From positions 2,418,001 to 2,482,000 of the forward strand of contig NZ_SMFZ01000001.1 in the NCBI RefSeq assembly GCF_004339565.1: a DNA stretch of 64,000 bases, read 5' to 3'. Below are positions 15,914 to 25,037 of the stretch, in pieces. Both the position numbers and the translations under genes were made by a program. This stretch comes from Pseudonocardia endophytica (lineage in GTDB: Bacteria; Actinomycetota; Actinomycetes; Mycobacteriales; Pseudonocardiaceae). Below the pieces are notes generated by a model that did not search any database, was not told the DNA's origin, and worked only from the letters and a program-made list of their open reading frames with translations. How positions within the stretch are numbered: position 1 is the stretch's first letter; each line of letters starts with the position of its first letter.

Positions 15914-16897
15914 ATGAAGGTCGATCTCTACCTCTACACCCAGCACGCCGACGAGCTGCCTGCCCGGGCCCGGCAGGTCGAGGACGGCGGGTTCGACGGG
16001 CTGTTCGTCGCCGAGACCATCGGTGACCCGTACCAGTCGCTGGCCGTGGCGGCGCAGCACACCGAGCGGGTCACCCTCGGCACCTCGGTCGCACTGGCGT
16101 TCCCGCGTAGTCCGATGACGACCGCCGTCGCGGCCTGGGACCTGCAGCGGGCCTCGCGGGGCCGGTTCGTCCTCGGCCTCGGCACCCAGGTCCGCAAACA
16201 CATCGAACGCCGCTTCTCCATGCCCTTCAGCCGGCCCACGGCTCGGCTGCGCGACTACGTCAGCGCTGTGCGCCACATCTGGGGGGCGTTCCAGGGCGAG
16301 CACCCGCTGGACTTCCACGGCGAGTTCCACGCCCACGACTACCTGCCCAGCGCGATGAACCCCGGCCCGCTGGAATGGGGGCCGCCGCCGATCTACCTCG
16401 CCGCGCTCGGGCCGCTGATGTTCCGGGCGTCCGGCACCGTGGCCGACGGGGTGATCGTCCATCCCATCCACACCCACGAGTACCTGCGCACCGTCGCCGA
16501 GCCCGCCCTCGCCGAGGGCCTGGCCGAGGCCGGCCGCGACCGCAGCGAGATCGACGTGGCCGCGACCGTGCTGTGCATCCCCGGCGAACAGCACCGCGAG
16601 GCCGTGCGCCGCCAGTTCGCCTTCTACGCCTCCACGCCCGCGTACAAGCCCGTGCTCGACCTGCACGGCTGGGGTGGGCTGAGCGACGAGCTGCGCGCCC
16701 GCGTCCGCCGCGGCGAGCTCGACACCATGGCCGACATCGTCCCCGACGACGTGCTCGACTTCTTCTGCATCGTCGCCGACGACTGGCCGCAGGCCTACGA
16801 GCTGGCCCGCGAGCGCTACGCAGGAGTGGTGGACCGGGTCAACTTCCAGACCGCCCCACCCCTCGACGTACGACTGCTCGCGGACGCCCGGGCGTAG
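15914..16897 (+). CDS. LLM-class F420-dependent oxidoreductase
   Basis: The protein is 327 residues with the luciferase-like TIM-barrel pattern: DLYLYTQHADELPARARQVEDGGFDGLFVAET at the start, TLGTSVALAFPRSPM, LQRASRGRFVLGLGTQ and IYLAALGPLMFRASGTVADGVIVHP. Members of this subfamily use F420 or, less often, FMN. It sits between the SDR and the acyl-CoA ligase. Inference: it reduces or dehydrogenates the pathway substrate. Confidence 0.83.
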   Translation: MKVDLYLYTQHADELPARARQVEDGGFDGLFVAETIGDPYQSLAVAAQHTERVTLGTSVALAFPRSPMTTAVAAWDLQRASRGRFVLGLGTQVRKHIERRFSMPFSRPTARLRDYVSAVRHIWGAFQGEHPLDFHGEFHAHDYLPSAMNPGPLEWGPPPIYLAALGPLMFRASGTVADGVIVHPIHTHEYLRTVAEPALAEGLAEAGRDRSEIDVAATVLCIPGEQHREAVRRQFAFYASTPAYKPVLDLHGWGGLSDELRARVRRGELDTMADIVPDDVLDFFCIVADDWPQAYELARERYAGVVDRVNFQTAPPLDVRLLADARA

Positions 16898-16928
16898 AAG
16901 CGCAGCGACGACCTCGACGAGGAGACCC

Positions 16929-18485
16929 ATGCACATCCCGAGCTCGGCCGATCCGACCGTCGGTGACCTGATCATCGAGGCGTTCGGCCGCTACCCCACC
17001 CGTGACGCCTTCGTGCTCGGCGACCGGCGCGTGACCTACGCCGAGGCGGCCGACACGACCGGCCGCATCATGGCGGTCCTCGCCGCACACGGGATCGGCA
17101 AGGGCAGCGCCGTCGCCGCGTTGAGCCCGAACACGCCGGAGGTGTGGCTGCTGCAGGCCGCCAGCTACCTGCTCGGCGCCACCTACACCGGGCTGCACCC
17201 GCTCGGCTCCGCCGACGACCACGTGACGCTGTGCGAGGACGCCGGCATCACCCTGCTCGTCGTCCATCCCGAGTTCGCGGCCACCGCGGCGAAGATCACC
17301 GCCGGCTCGGCGAACGTGGCGCACCTGCTCTCCCTCGGTCCGGCCGAGGTCGGCCGGGACCTGCTCGCCATGGCCGCTGCGGCCCCGGCGCGTCCCCTCG
17401 ACCGCGGCCCCGCGGGCCCGGAGGACACGGCGTGGCTCCAGTACACCGGCGGCACCACCGGCCGGCCCAAGGGCGTCGAGGTGCCGCATCGCGCACTCGT
17501 CGCGCAGACCGCGATGCTCACCGTCTCGTGGGGGCTGCCGGAGAACCCGCGCTACCTCATCCCGGCGCCGATCACCCACGCCGGGGTGCTCCCCGTCCTG
17601 CCGACGCTCTGCAAGGGCGGCACCGTGGTCCTGCACCAGGGTTTCGATCCCGAGCACTGGCTGCGCACCGTCGCCGAGGAGCGCATCACCTACACGTTCG
17701 CGGTGCCCACGATGCTCTACGCACTGCTCGATCACGGTGCCGGCGACGCCGACCTGTCGTCGCTGGAGACGCTCCTCTACGGTTCCGCCCCGATGATGCC
17801 GGCCCGGATCGCCGAGGCGTACGAGGCCTTCGGCGCGGTGATCATGCAGGGCTACGGCCAGACCGAGTGCCTCGGCATGGCGACCAGCCTGCGCAAGGAC
17901 GAGCACGCAGACCCTGCGCTGCTCGCCTCCTGCGGCCGCCCGGTGTCCGCGACCAGGGTCGACATCCTCGACGACGGCAACCAGCCCGTCGCCGACGGCG
18001 AGGTCGGCGAGCTGTGCGTCCGCTCCGCCGCGGTCATGACCGGCTACCGCAACCAGCCCGAGCAGACCGCCGACGCACTCGCCGGCGGCTGGCTGCACAC
18101 CGGCGACCTCGCGATGCGCGACGACCGCGGCTTCTTCCACCTCGTCGACCGCAAGAAGGACATCGTCGTCAGCGGCGCCTTCAACGTGTACCCGCGCGAG
18201 ATCGAGGACGTCATCGCCGAGGCGGCCGGGGTGTCGGCCGTCGCCGTCATCGGGGTGCCCGACGACAGGTGGGGCGAAGCCGTGACCGCCTACGTCTCCC
18301 CCCGGCCGGGCGCAAAGATCGACACTGCGCCGCTGACCCGGCTGGTCCGCGAGCGCAAGGGCGCGCACCAGACACCGAAGGCCATCCACGTCGTCGACGA
18401 TCTTCCGCGCACGCCGGCGGGGAAGATCGACAAGAAGGTGCTGCGCTCGCGCCACTGGGCGGACGGCGGCCGTCAGGTTCACTGA
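16929..18485 (+). CDS. Acyl-CoA synthetase (AMP-forming)
   Basis: The protein is 518 residues of the ANL family: P-loop YTGGTTGRPKG at about 172-182, GYGQTE near 311, TGDLAMRDDRGFFHLVDRKKDIVVSGAFNVYP near 394-425 and the catalytic lysine in RTPAGKIDKK near the C-terminus. It forms an acyl-adenylate and then the CoA thioester. GAGGAG precedes the ATG. As the last gene of the operon it probably activates the acid that this operon degrades. Confidence 0.92.
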   Translation: MHIPSSADPTVGDLIIEAFGRYPTRDAFVLGDRRVTYAEAADTTGRIMAVLAAHGIGKGSAVAALSPNTPEVWLLQAASYLLGATYTGLHPLGSADDHVTLCEDAGITLLVVHPEFAATAAKITAGSANVAHLLSLGPAEVGRDLLAMAAAAPARPLDRGPAGPEDTAWLQYTGGTTGRPKGVEVPHRALVAQTAMLTVSWGLPENPRYLIPAPITHAGVLPVLPTLCKGGTVVLHQGFDPEHWLRTVAEERITYTFAVPTMLYALLDHGAGDADLSSLETLLYGSAPMMPARIAEAYEAFGAVIMQGYGQTECLGMATSLRKDEHADPALLASCGRPVSATRVDILDDGNQPVADGEVGELCVRSAAVMTGYRNQPEQTADALAGGWLHTGDLAMRDDRGFFHLVDRKKDIVVSGAFNVYPREIEDVIAEAAGVSAVAVIGVPDDRWGEAVTAYVSPRPGAKIDTAPLTRLVRERKGAHQTPKAIHVVDDLPRTPAGKIDKKVLRSRHWADGGRQVH

Positions 18486-18655
18486 TTCACCCGTATCTTC
18501 GCTGCTCAGAGATCGTTGTACCGGATGAGCAACCACCACGAAGCGGCCCTTCTCGGTCATCGACCGTCCCCAGCCGCGCGGACCTTGCCACTCCAGTTCC
18601 GCGGGCCCCTCGACGACCGCTCGAAGGTCGGCCCACCCCCGACGTGGAGGGTGTC

Positions 18656-19825
18656 GTGACCAGACGCAGACGATGGCTGCTGCTCGTAGCCGCCGGATTC
18701 CTCGCCGCAGGCGGGCTCGCGCCCGCCGCATGGGCGGACGAGCCGGGCTCGGGCACCCCCGATCCGGTCGCCGTCGCCGGAACCACCGGGACCGCCAGCA
18801 GGACCGAAGTCGCCACCGATCGCACCGCCAGCGGTGCCACGTGCGGCGACTACTCCCTGCCGGTGACGCTCAAACCCGGCCGCACCGAGCGCTACCAGAT
18901 CTTCGCGCGGATGTGCAGCAAGTCCGGTTTCACCGACCGGCCCGTGCAGCTGCTGCTGCACGGCGGCACCTACAACCACGCCTACTGGGACTGGCCCTAC
19001 CAGCCGGAGAACTACAACTACGTCAAGTACGCCACCGACGCCGGCTACGTCACCCTCGACGTGGACCGCCTCGGCTACGGCTACAGCGACCGCCCACTCG
19101 TGGACGCCGACATCGACTTCGAGTCGAACGCGTGGGTCGCCCACCAGGTCGTCCAGTACCTGCGTGCCGGCGGGCTCGGCACGCCGTTCGACCAGGTGGC
19201 GCTCGTCGGCCACTCGCTGGGCTCCGGCACCGCGTTCACCGAGGCCGGGCGCTACCGCGACGTGGACGCGCTCGTCATCTCCGGCGGCATCCACAACGTC
19301 AACTACGTGGAGCTGTTCGGGCAGGCCGGCTTCTACCCCGCCTCCCTCGACCCGAAGTTCAAGGGCAAGGTCGGACTCGCCAACACCTACCTGACCACCG
19401 TGCCCGGCGCCCGCTGCCGCACCTTCTACTACGCGCCCGACGTCGACCCGAAGGTCTGCGATGTCGACGAGCAGTACAAGGACAGCTTCACCGGCGGCGA
19501 GACCGTCGGGCTCCCGATCGTGTTCACCAGGCCGACCCCCAGCAACCAGGTGACCGCGCCCGTCCTGCTCGCGCTCGGCCGGCACGACAAGTTCACCTGC
19601 TTCAAGCCGAACATCCTCGAACCGGACTGCGCCGCGCCCGGCAGCAACGCCTACGACGAGGCCAAGTACTACCCGAAGGCCAAGAGCTACGAGCTCTACA
19701 TCCAGCCCCACAGCGGACACAACAACAACCTGCACGTCGGCGCCAAGGACTGGTTCGCCAAGGCCAACTCCTGGATCGACGAGCAGCTCGGCCGCGCTCC
19801 CCAACCCGGAAGGAACGACTCATGA
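18656..19825 (+). CDS. Secreted alpha/beta hydrolase
   Basis: The protein is 389 residues. A basic, hydrophobic signal peptide (TRRRRWLLLVAAGFLAAGG) ends at about AWA-27. The mature enzyme has an HGGTYNHAYWDWPY oxyanion region, the nucleophile elbow GHSLGS (185-190, S187), an acid in LALGRHDKFTCF and a histidine in HSGHNNNLH near the end. Paired cysteines suggest an exported protein. GTG 18656 follows GGAGGG. Nothing marks the substrate; lipase, esterase or polymer hydrolase are possible. The next gene overlaps its stop (ATGA). Confidence 0.85.
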   Translation: MTRRRRWLLLVAAGFLAAGGLAPAAWADEPGSGTPDPVAVAGTTGTASRTEVATDRTASGATCGDYSLPVTLKPGRTERYQIFARMCSKSGFTDRPVQLLLHGGTYNHAYWDWPYQPENYNYVKYATDAGYVTLDVDRLGYGYSDRPLVDADIDFESNAWVAHQVVQYLRAGGLGTPFDQVALVGHSLGSGTAFTEAGRYRDVDALVISGGIHNVNYVELFGQAGFYPASLDPKFKGKVGLANTYLTTVPGARCRTFYYAPDVDPKVCDVDEQYKDSFTGGETVGLPIVFTRPTPSNQVTAPVLLALGRHDKFTCFKPNILEPDCAAPGSNAYDEAKYYPKAKSYELYIQPHSGHNNNLHVGAKDWFAKANSWIDEQLGRAPQPGRNDS

Positions 19826-20079
19826 CCCGCACGCTCGGACTCGCCGCCACCATCCTCGTCGCCGGAGTCACCGGAGTCACCGTCGTCAGCACGGCCGCGG
19901 CAGCCACACCGCAGTACGCGCCGCCGCCCGGCCCACCCACCCCCGTAGAGATCCTCGAGAACGAGAACCCCCTCGGCCTCGTCGACGGTGGCACGGGAGC
20001 CGACAACATCGTCAAGAACGCCGGCGGGCTCGCCGGCAACGCGATCAACACCGTCGAACTGAACCTTCCCCTGCCCTGA
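19822..20079 (+). CDS. Small secreted protein, function unknown
   Basis: The protein is 85 residues: a signal peptide (TLGLAATILVAGVTGVTVVS, then AAAA) followed by about 57 mature residues rich in Pro, Gly and Asn (QYAPPPGPPTPVEILENENP, then GGLAGNAINTVELNLPLP). I recognise no family. Translation is coupled to the secreted hydrolase by a 4-base overlap and GGAAGG lies upstream. It could be a chaperone, inhibitor or surface partner of that hydrolase. Confidence 0.7.
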   Translation: MTRTLGLAATILVAGVTGVTVVSTAAAATPQYAPPPGPPTPVEILENENPLGLVDGGTGADNIVKNAGGLAGNAINTVELNLPLP

Positions 20080-20151
20080 CCGGCTGCACGAACAGCGGAC
20101 GGCACCGCAGTCAAGAAGTGACCCGACAAGACCGCGAGGTGGTGCACTGCC

Positions 20152-20198
20152 CGGGAGTGTCCGATCAAGGTGTTACCGGCGTTGATCGGACACTCCCG
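20152..20198. terminator. 17-base perfect inverted repeat
   Basis: The left arm at 20152-20168 (CGGGAGTGTCCGATCAA) pairs perfectly with 20182-20198 around a 13-base loop. It lies between convergent genes, so a bidirectional terminator is most likely. The arms are unusually long for that role. The rest of 20080-20332 shows nothing else. Confidence 0.7.
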
Positions 20199-20332
20199 CC
20201 CGTCCCACGACCAGATCCGGCAAGCCCTCGTGCGGGCTGGCCCTGTCTCGTCCGAGTGACCCCCCGGCCACCGCCGATGCACCTGGCGGAGAAGGGAGTC
20301 CGACGCGATCGTGCGCGCGACGGAGAGCGGAC

Positions 20333-21988
20333 CTAGTCGCCGTCCGCGGGGCTGGCGTCGAGGCGCTCGCGTAGCTCGGGGTGGCTGGTGAACACGGCGA
20401 CCTGCAGCTCGGCGACCAAGCGCTGGGTGAAGTCGTCGACGTCGACCCCGAACGCGTCCCGTATCCGGGTGAGCCGGTACTTGAGGGTGTTGCGGTGCAC
20501 GAACAGGGTGCGGGAGGCGGCAGTCAGGTCCCCTCCCGCCTCGAAGTAGGCACGCAGGCTGGGGAGGTACTCGGTGCCGCGGTCGCGGTCGCTGACGACC
20601 ATTCCGGCGACGCCACCGTGTAAGAGCCGAGGTCGTTCGAGTACCAGGTCGGTGAGCTCGGACATGACCGCTTCGGCGACGGAGTCGTCGAAGGCGACGA
20701 CTCGGCGGGACTCGTCGAGCAGCGGCAGGTTGAGCAGCCGGTCGATGTCGCGGCGGGCGTCGAGGAGCCCGTCGGCGTCGGTGATCTCGCCGCTGACCGC
20801 GGCCCGCAGCTGGACGCGTAGCTGACGCTGGGCCTGGCCGACCACCTCGCGGGCCAGGGTCGTGACGAGCTCGCCTCCCACCTCGTCCGGGTCCTGTGGG
20901 ATCGCCGCGTAGACGCGCCCGTTGCAGCAGGTCACGGCGCCACGACGGGAAGGTTCGAGGCGCAGCGCGAGGAGATCTTCTACCGGTCGCAGAGCGAGCT
21001 GGTCAGTGGTCGAGGAGTCGGTGCCGCCCGTGTCGTCCCGGGCGAACGCGACGAGCTTGAACGTGCCCCGTTCGAGACCGAGGCGGGTGGTGACGGTCTG
21101 GCTGTCGCCGCGGCCGGCGAGCGCGTTGCGCAGCAGGTCGCCGCGCAGGCGGCGGTCGAGATCTTCGTTGATGCGCGAGCGGATGATCTGCAGCGCCGCG
21201 ACCCGCGCGATCTCGGCGAGCATGTCCTCGGAGTTCTGGTCGAGCTCGCGCTTGGTCTCGGCGACCCAGAGGTAGCCGAGGATGTCGGTCCCGCCGCGGA
21301 TGGCGGTGACCAGCCTGGTCGCACCGTCCGGCGGCACGACGCGAACCGGGCGCAGACTCTGACGAACCCGCGGGAGGATGCCGGTCGACTCGCACCAGGC
21401 GAGGAACTCCTTCGGTGGACGGCGATTGATGATCGACTGATGGCGGATCTCGTCGATCTCGTCGCCGAGGCTGGAGAAGGCGATGACCTCCATCCGGTCG
21501 TCGTCGATGATGACCGGCCCTTCGAGCGATGCCGCCGCGGAGTTCGCCAGCGCGAACAGGTCGCCGAACGGGACACCCCGGTCGTCGGCGACCGTGGCGG
21601 CCGCCGAGGAGATCGAGGTGCGGGCAAGGGCATGCAGCTGGTCCCAGGACATCTGCGGCGAGATCGCCAGAACTGTCGCGCCGTGGGCCACGGCGAGATG
21701 CCGTAGCGCGGTGCGCTCCTGGTCGTCGGCGACCTTGAACGCGAGGACGATCTCGCCGGCGAGTACGTCGAGCAGCTCACCGACGGCGGGGTCGGTGGGA
21801 CGGACGCCGATCACGAGGATGAGGTCGCCGGGGTTGGCTTGGCTCGTGGTCGCGGTGTCGTAGATCAGGACCGCGCAGATGGTCAGGTCCAGGCCGGTGG
21901 GGGCGTGCACCACGTCGGCGAAGTCTCCGCCGACCAGCCCGAGCAGCGTGTCGAGGGTGAGGCCCTGGGCGCTCACGGGAGTGGTCAT
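20333..21988 (-). CDS. PucR-family transcriptional regulator
   Basis: The protein is 551 residues. The N-terminal half has a sensory region with ALARTSISSAAATVADDRGVPFGDLFALANS and a GAF-like segment; the C-terminus carries the PucR helix-turn-helix AASRTLFVHRNTLKYRLTRIRDAFG. PucR proteins typically control purine, allantoin or amino-compound use. GGAGGTGAG precedes the ATG. It begins 26 bases after the M20 peptidase stop on the same strand, so it is the last gene of that catabolic series and probably regulates it. Confidence 0.87.
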   Translation of the reverse strand: MTTPVSAQGLTLDTLLGLVGGDFADVVHAPTGLDLTICAVLIYDTATTSQANPGDLILVIGVRPTDPAVGELLDVLAGEIVLAFKVADDQERTALRHLAVAHGATVLAISPQMSWDQLHALARTSISSAAATVADDRGVPFGDLFALANSAAASLEGPVIIDDDRMEVIAFSSLGDEIDEIRHQSIINRRPPKEFLAWCESTGILPRVRQSLRPVRVVPPDGATRLVTAIRGGTDILGYLWVAETKRELDQNSEDMLAEIARVAALQIIRSRINEDLDRRLRGDLLRNALAGRGDSQTVTTRLGLERGTFKLVAFARDDTGGTDSSTTDQLALRPVEDLLALRLEPSRRGAVTCCNGRVYAAIPQDPDEVGGELVTTLAREVVGQAQRQLRVQLRAAVSGEITDADGLLDARRDIDRLLNLPLLDESRRVVAFDDSVAEAVMSELTDLVLERPRLLHGGVAGMVVSDRDRGTEYLPSLRAYFEAGGDLTAASRTLFVHRNTLKYRLTRIRDAFGVDVDDFTQRLVAELQVAVFTSHPELRERLDASPADGD

Positions 21989-22014
21989 GGCTCACCTCCA
22001 ACCGTGGTGGTCGG

Positions 22015-23265
22015 CTACACGGTCTGACCGGCCACGCCAGAGTGGGACGCTTGGTTGTCGGCGTCGTCCCGTGCTCGTTTCGTGCCGGTAAAGGTCGCGA
22101 ACAGGTGAGCGTAGACCGCGACGGCGGTCATCAGGGACTCGATCTCGACGTACTCGTCGACGACGTGGGCGAGCTCGAGCTTGCCGGGGCCGAACACCAC
22201 CGAGGGGATTCCGAGCTGGTTGCGCATGAACCGTGCGTCGGTGGTGAACGGGAGTCCGGTCGTGCCCGGCTCCCGCCCGGTCATCGTGGTGAACGACGTG
22301 GCGACCTGATCGACGAACGGGTCGGCGGCGTCGATCGCGGAGGGCTCGCAGAACCGCTCGACGTCGATCTCGTAGTCGGTGCCCGCGGTCAGCCCGAGGG
22401 AGCTGATGCGGTCGACGATGCCTCGCACCACGCCGTCCTCGGTATCGCCGGGTAGGACCCGTCGGTCGATGCGCAGCTCGCATTCCTCCGGGACGACGTT
22501 GGGGCCGCTGCCGCCGCGGATCATGCCGACGTTGCAGGTAGTGGTTCCGAGCAGTGGGTGCGGCTGCTGGGGGAACTCGTTGTCGTGCAGGACCTGGGAG
22601 ATCGCGGCGGCGGTGATGATCGCGCTTCGCCCCTTGGAGGGTTCGCTGCCGTGTGCCGGTACGCCTCGGGTGGTGATCCGCGCGAACAGCAGACCGCGTT
22701 CGGCGAGGCAGAGCTTGAGACCGGTGGGCTCGGGGTCCAGGCAGGCGTCGGCTGCGATCAGGCCCCGCTCGACGAGTGCGCCGGTGCCGTGCTCGCCGCC
22801 GAGCTCCTCGTCGGCGACCAGATGGAACACCACCTCACAGGGCAGGTCGACGCCGATGCTGCGGCACACCTGCAGCGCGGTGATCGCCGCGGCGATTCCG
22901 CCCTTCATGTCTGCGCTGCCACGACCGTAGAGGCGCCCGTCGTGGACCTGGCCGCCGAACGGGTCGTGGCGCCATGCCTGCGGCCGCACCGGCACGGTGT
23001 CGAGGTGCCCGTTGACCAGCAGGACGGGCTTGCCCGACGCTGCGCCGTCGCCGGTGCCGACGATCAGGTTCTGGCGACCGGGCGTGGCTTCGACGACGTC
23101 GCCGCGCCCGAGGCCGAGGTCGGCGAACACACCACGCAGGTGCTCGACGACCTCGGTCTCCTGTCCCGGTGGGTTCTCCGAGCGGATCTGCACGAGGTCG
23201 CGAGCCAGGCCCACGACTGCATCGACGTCCACCGCAGCCCGGATTCGGCGATCCAGCGGGGTCAT
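22015..23265 (-). CDS. M20-family metallopeptidase (ArgE/DapE type)
   Basis: The protein is 416 residues with all the zinc-site motifs: NGHLDTVP (H87, D89), GRGSADMKGG (D119), ADEELGGEHG (E153/E154), LDPEP (D177) and a C-terminal LELAHVVDEY histidine. The dimerisation domain lies between about 190 and 300 (VPAHGSEPSKGRSAI). It hydrolyses an amide bond of an N-acyl amino acid, dipeptide or carbamoyl-type compound. The start overlaps the DUF1028 stop (ATGA). Confidence 0.9.
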   Translation of the reverse strand: MTPLDRRIRAAVDVDAVVGLARDLVQIRSENPPGQETEVVEHLRGVFADLGLGRGDVVEATPGRQNLIVGTGDGAASGKPVLLVNGHLDTVPVRPQAWRHDPFGGQVHDGRLYGRGSADMKGGIAAAITALQVCRSIGVDLPCEVVFHLVADEELGGEHGTGALVERGLIAADACLDPEPTGLKLCLAERGLLFARITTRGVPAHGSEPSKGRSAIITAAAISQVLHDNEFPQQPHPLLGTTTCNVGMIRGGSGPNVVPEECELRIDRRVLPGDTEDGVVRGIVDRISSLGLTAGTDYEIDVERFCEPSAIDAADPFVDQVATSFTTMTGREPGTTGLPFTTDARFMRNQLGIPSVVFGPGKLELAHVVDEYVEIESLMTAVAVYAHLFATFTGTKRARDDADNQASHSGVAGQTV

Positions 23266-24176
23266 GTCAGCTGCTCCACGTCGTCGTGTGTCAAGAACCC
23301 GGCATCCGCGAGCCGTCCGAGGAAGGTTGTGAGCCGCGGGGTGCGGGTCAGCGGGCGGCGCAGCTGCTCGCGCGCCGCGTCGAGGTCACCGCTGCGGGCC
23401 AGAAGAACTGCCCGCCAGAACTCGGCCTCGGGGTTCCCTTCCATCGTCTCGGCCGCGTCGGCCAGCTCCGCCAGGGCTCGGTCCCGGTCACCGGGTTGCG
23501 GCTCGGTGTACGGGCCGACCATGAGTCCGGGGGCGAACATGGTGCCGGACACCGCGTCGAAGGCGCGGCGGTAGGTGAGCAGGCGACGCAGCTCGCCGAT
23601 CGGGTTGGTGTGGTCCTCGATGCGCAGGTCGACCGGTCGGTGATTCCACGGGTCGTCGACGGGGTGGCCGTCGACCACGAGGAGCGCGGCGCCCTGGCTG
23701 CCGCGGATGTCGCCGCCGGCGAGTTCGGCGGCCTCCATCGCCGTCATGATCCGTTCGGCGAGGTCGCCGTCGGCGTGCTGGTAGGCGTCGAGCATGGCGG
23801 GGAGTACTCGGTCGTTGTCGAGCATGTTGCCCTGCACCGCGACCGGTCCGTCGACGATGCCGCCGCAGACCGCGATGCAGGAGCCGCCGGTCCAGGTGGC
23901 CGCGTCCCCGCTGATTCCGACGAGCCCGACCTGGCGGACTTCGGGGTGGTCGTCGGTCGCGGTGAGGTTCTCGAGCACGTCGGCGGCTGGAGCGCCCTGG
24001 GCGAGCATGCTCATGCCGGTGCCGCCGTAGGCGCCGTTGATGAAGGCCTGGGTGGCGATCGCACCGACACCGGGCTGGGCCCAGGTGACGCCGGCGCCGG
24101 GGGCGAAGAAGTGCGACTCGCAGGCCACGCCCAGCTGGCCGGTCTGCTTGTCGCGGGCGACGATCGAGTAGGTCAT
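23262..24176 (-). CDS. DUF1028 family protein
   Basis: The protein is 304 residues. It begins MTYSIVARDKQTGQLGVA, with QAFINGAYGGTGMSML and VQGNMLDNDRVL later, all hallmarks of the DUF1028 family (an Ntn-hydrolase-like fold of uncertain activity). About 100 C-terminal residues form a helical tail with a TPR-like look. It is translationally coupled on both sides to an alpha/beta hydrolase and an M20 peptidase. Inference: an amide-bond hydrolase in the same pathway; the reaction is unknown. Confidence 0.82.
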   Translation of the reverse strand: MTYSIVARDKQTGQLGVACESHFFAPGAGVTWAQPGVGAIATQAFINGAYGGTGMSMLAQGAPAADVLENLTATDDHPEVRQVGLVGISGDAATWTGGSCIAVCGGIVDGPVAVQGNMLDNDRVLPAMLDAYQHADGDLAERIMTAMEAAELAGGDIRGSQGAALLVVDGHPVDDPWNHRPVDLRIEDHTNPIGELRRLLTYRRAFDAVSGTMFAPGLMVGPYTEPQPGDRDRALAELADAAETMEGNPEAEFWRAVLLARSGDLDAAREQLRRPLTRTPRLTTFLGRLADAGFLTHDDVEQLT

Positions 24177-24991
24177 CCGAGCTCGCTGAGGAAGTCGTGC
24201 ACCGCGCGCGCCGTGCCTCGCGGATCTTCAAGCATCGGCAGATGTCCGATGTCCGGGATCTCTCGGACGTCGCCACCGAGAGAGCCGGCCAGCTCGTGGG
24301 CCATCTCCGGCGGGCAGGTCGGGTCGTGGGTGCCGACGAACGCCCGGGTCGGTGGTAGGGCGTCGATCGAGGCGGCCGCCGCGCGGGCGTCGGCCTGTCC
24401 GAACGTGGTCTGCAGCACCTCGATCACCGTGTCGAGGTCCCGGTCGCCGTCGCGGCCGACAGTGGCCAGTTCGACGAGCTCGCCGGCGGCCCCGGGCCGG
24501 CTGGCCGGCCCGAGGATCTCGCCGCCGTGGCGGGTGAACCACTCCCGCACCCCGAGCTCTCGCAGCGCCGCGACGGCCTCGTCGATCAGGTCGGCGCCCC
24601 ATCCGACCCGCAGGGTCGCGCCGAATGCGGCGATACTGGCCACTCGCTCCGGTGCGGCCGCGGTGAGCTCGGCGGCGACCGCGCCGCCGATGGACCCGCA
24701 GACCACGTGTGCCCGACCGATCCCTGCGGCGTCGAGCACCGCGAACGCGTCGGCCGCGTAGTCGCCCGGTTGATAGGGCCCGGCCGCCCCGGACCGACCG
24801 TGGGCGCGGTAGTCCACCGCGACGGCCGGCCGTTCACCGCCGAGTTCGGCGGTGACCTGTTCCCACACCGCGGCCGCGGTGTTGACCGGGTGCAGGAACA
24901 GGATCGGTGTGGCGGTCTGCGGTCCCGGCCAGCTCAGGTAGGACAGCTCGCCGGCCTTGCCGGTCGCGGTGTGGCGCTCGGGATGCGGCAT
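24173..24991 (-). CDS. Alpha/beta hydrolase
   Basis: The protein is 272 residues. Its motifs are FLHPVNTAAAVWE (oxyanion), VDYRAHGRSG, nucleophile elbow CGSIGG, acid in GTHDPTCP, and histidine in DIGHLPMLEDP. ATG 24991 has GGGAGA upstream; longer in-frame starts to 25090 add an arginine-rich tail and run into the previous gene. It overlaps the DUF1028 start by four bases. An ester, lactone or ring-fission hydrolase is plausible. Confidence 0.83.
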   Translation of the reverse strand: MPHPERHTATGKAGELSYLSWPGPQTATPILFLHPVNTAAAVWEQVTAELGGERPAVAVDYRAHGRSGAAGPYQPGDYAADAFAVLDAAGIGRAHVVCGSIGGAVAAELTAAAPERVASIAAFGATLRVGWGADLIDEAVAALRELGVREWFTRHGGEILGPASRPGAAGELVELATVGRDGDRDLDTVIEVLQTTFGQADARAAAASIDALPPTRAFVGTHDPTCPPEMAHELAGSLGGDVREIPDIGHLPMLEDPRGTARAVHDFLSELG

Positions 24992-25037
24992 CGCTCTCGT
25001 CTCCCGCGGGCGGGGTTCGTTGTGGCCGGCCGGGGGG

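Noticed and set aside
16839..18731. 630-residue minus-strand open frame opposite the acyl-CoA ligase
   Set aside because: Composition is that of an antisense shadow in high-GC DNA with no domain; the plus-strand ligase has complete motifs.
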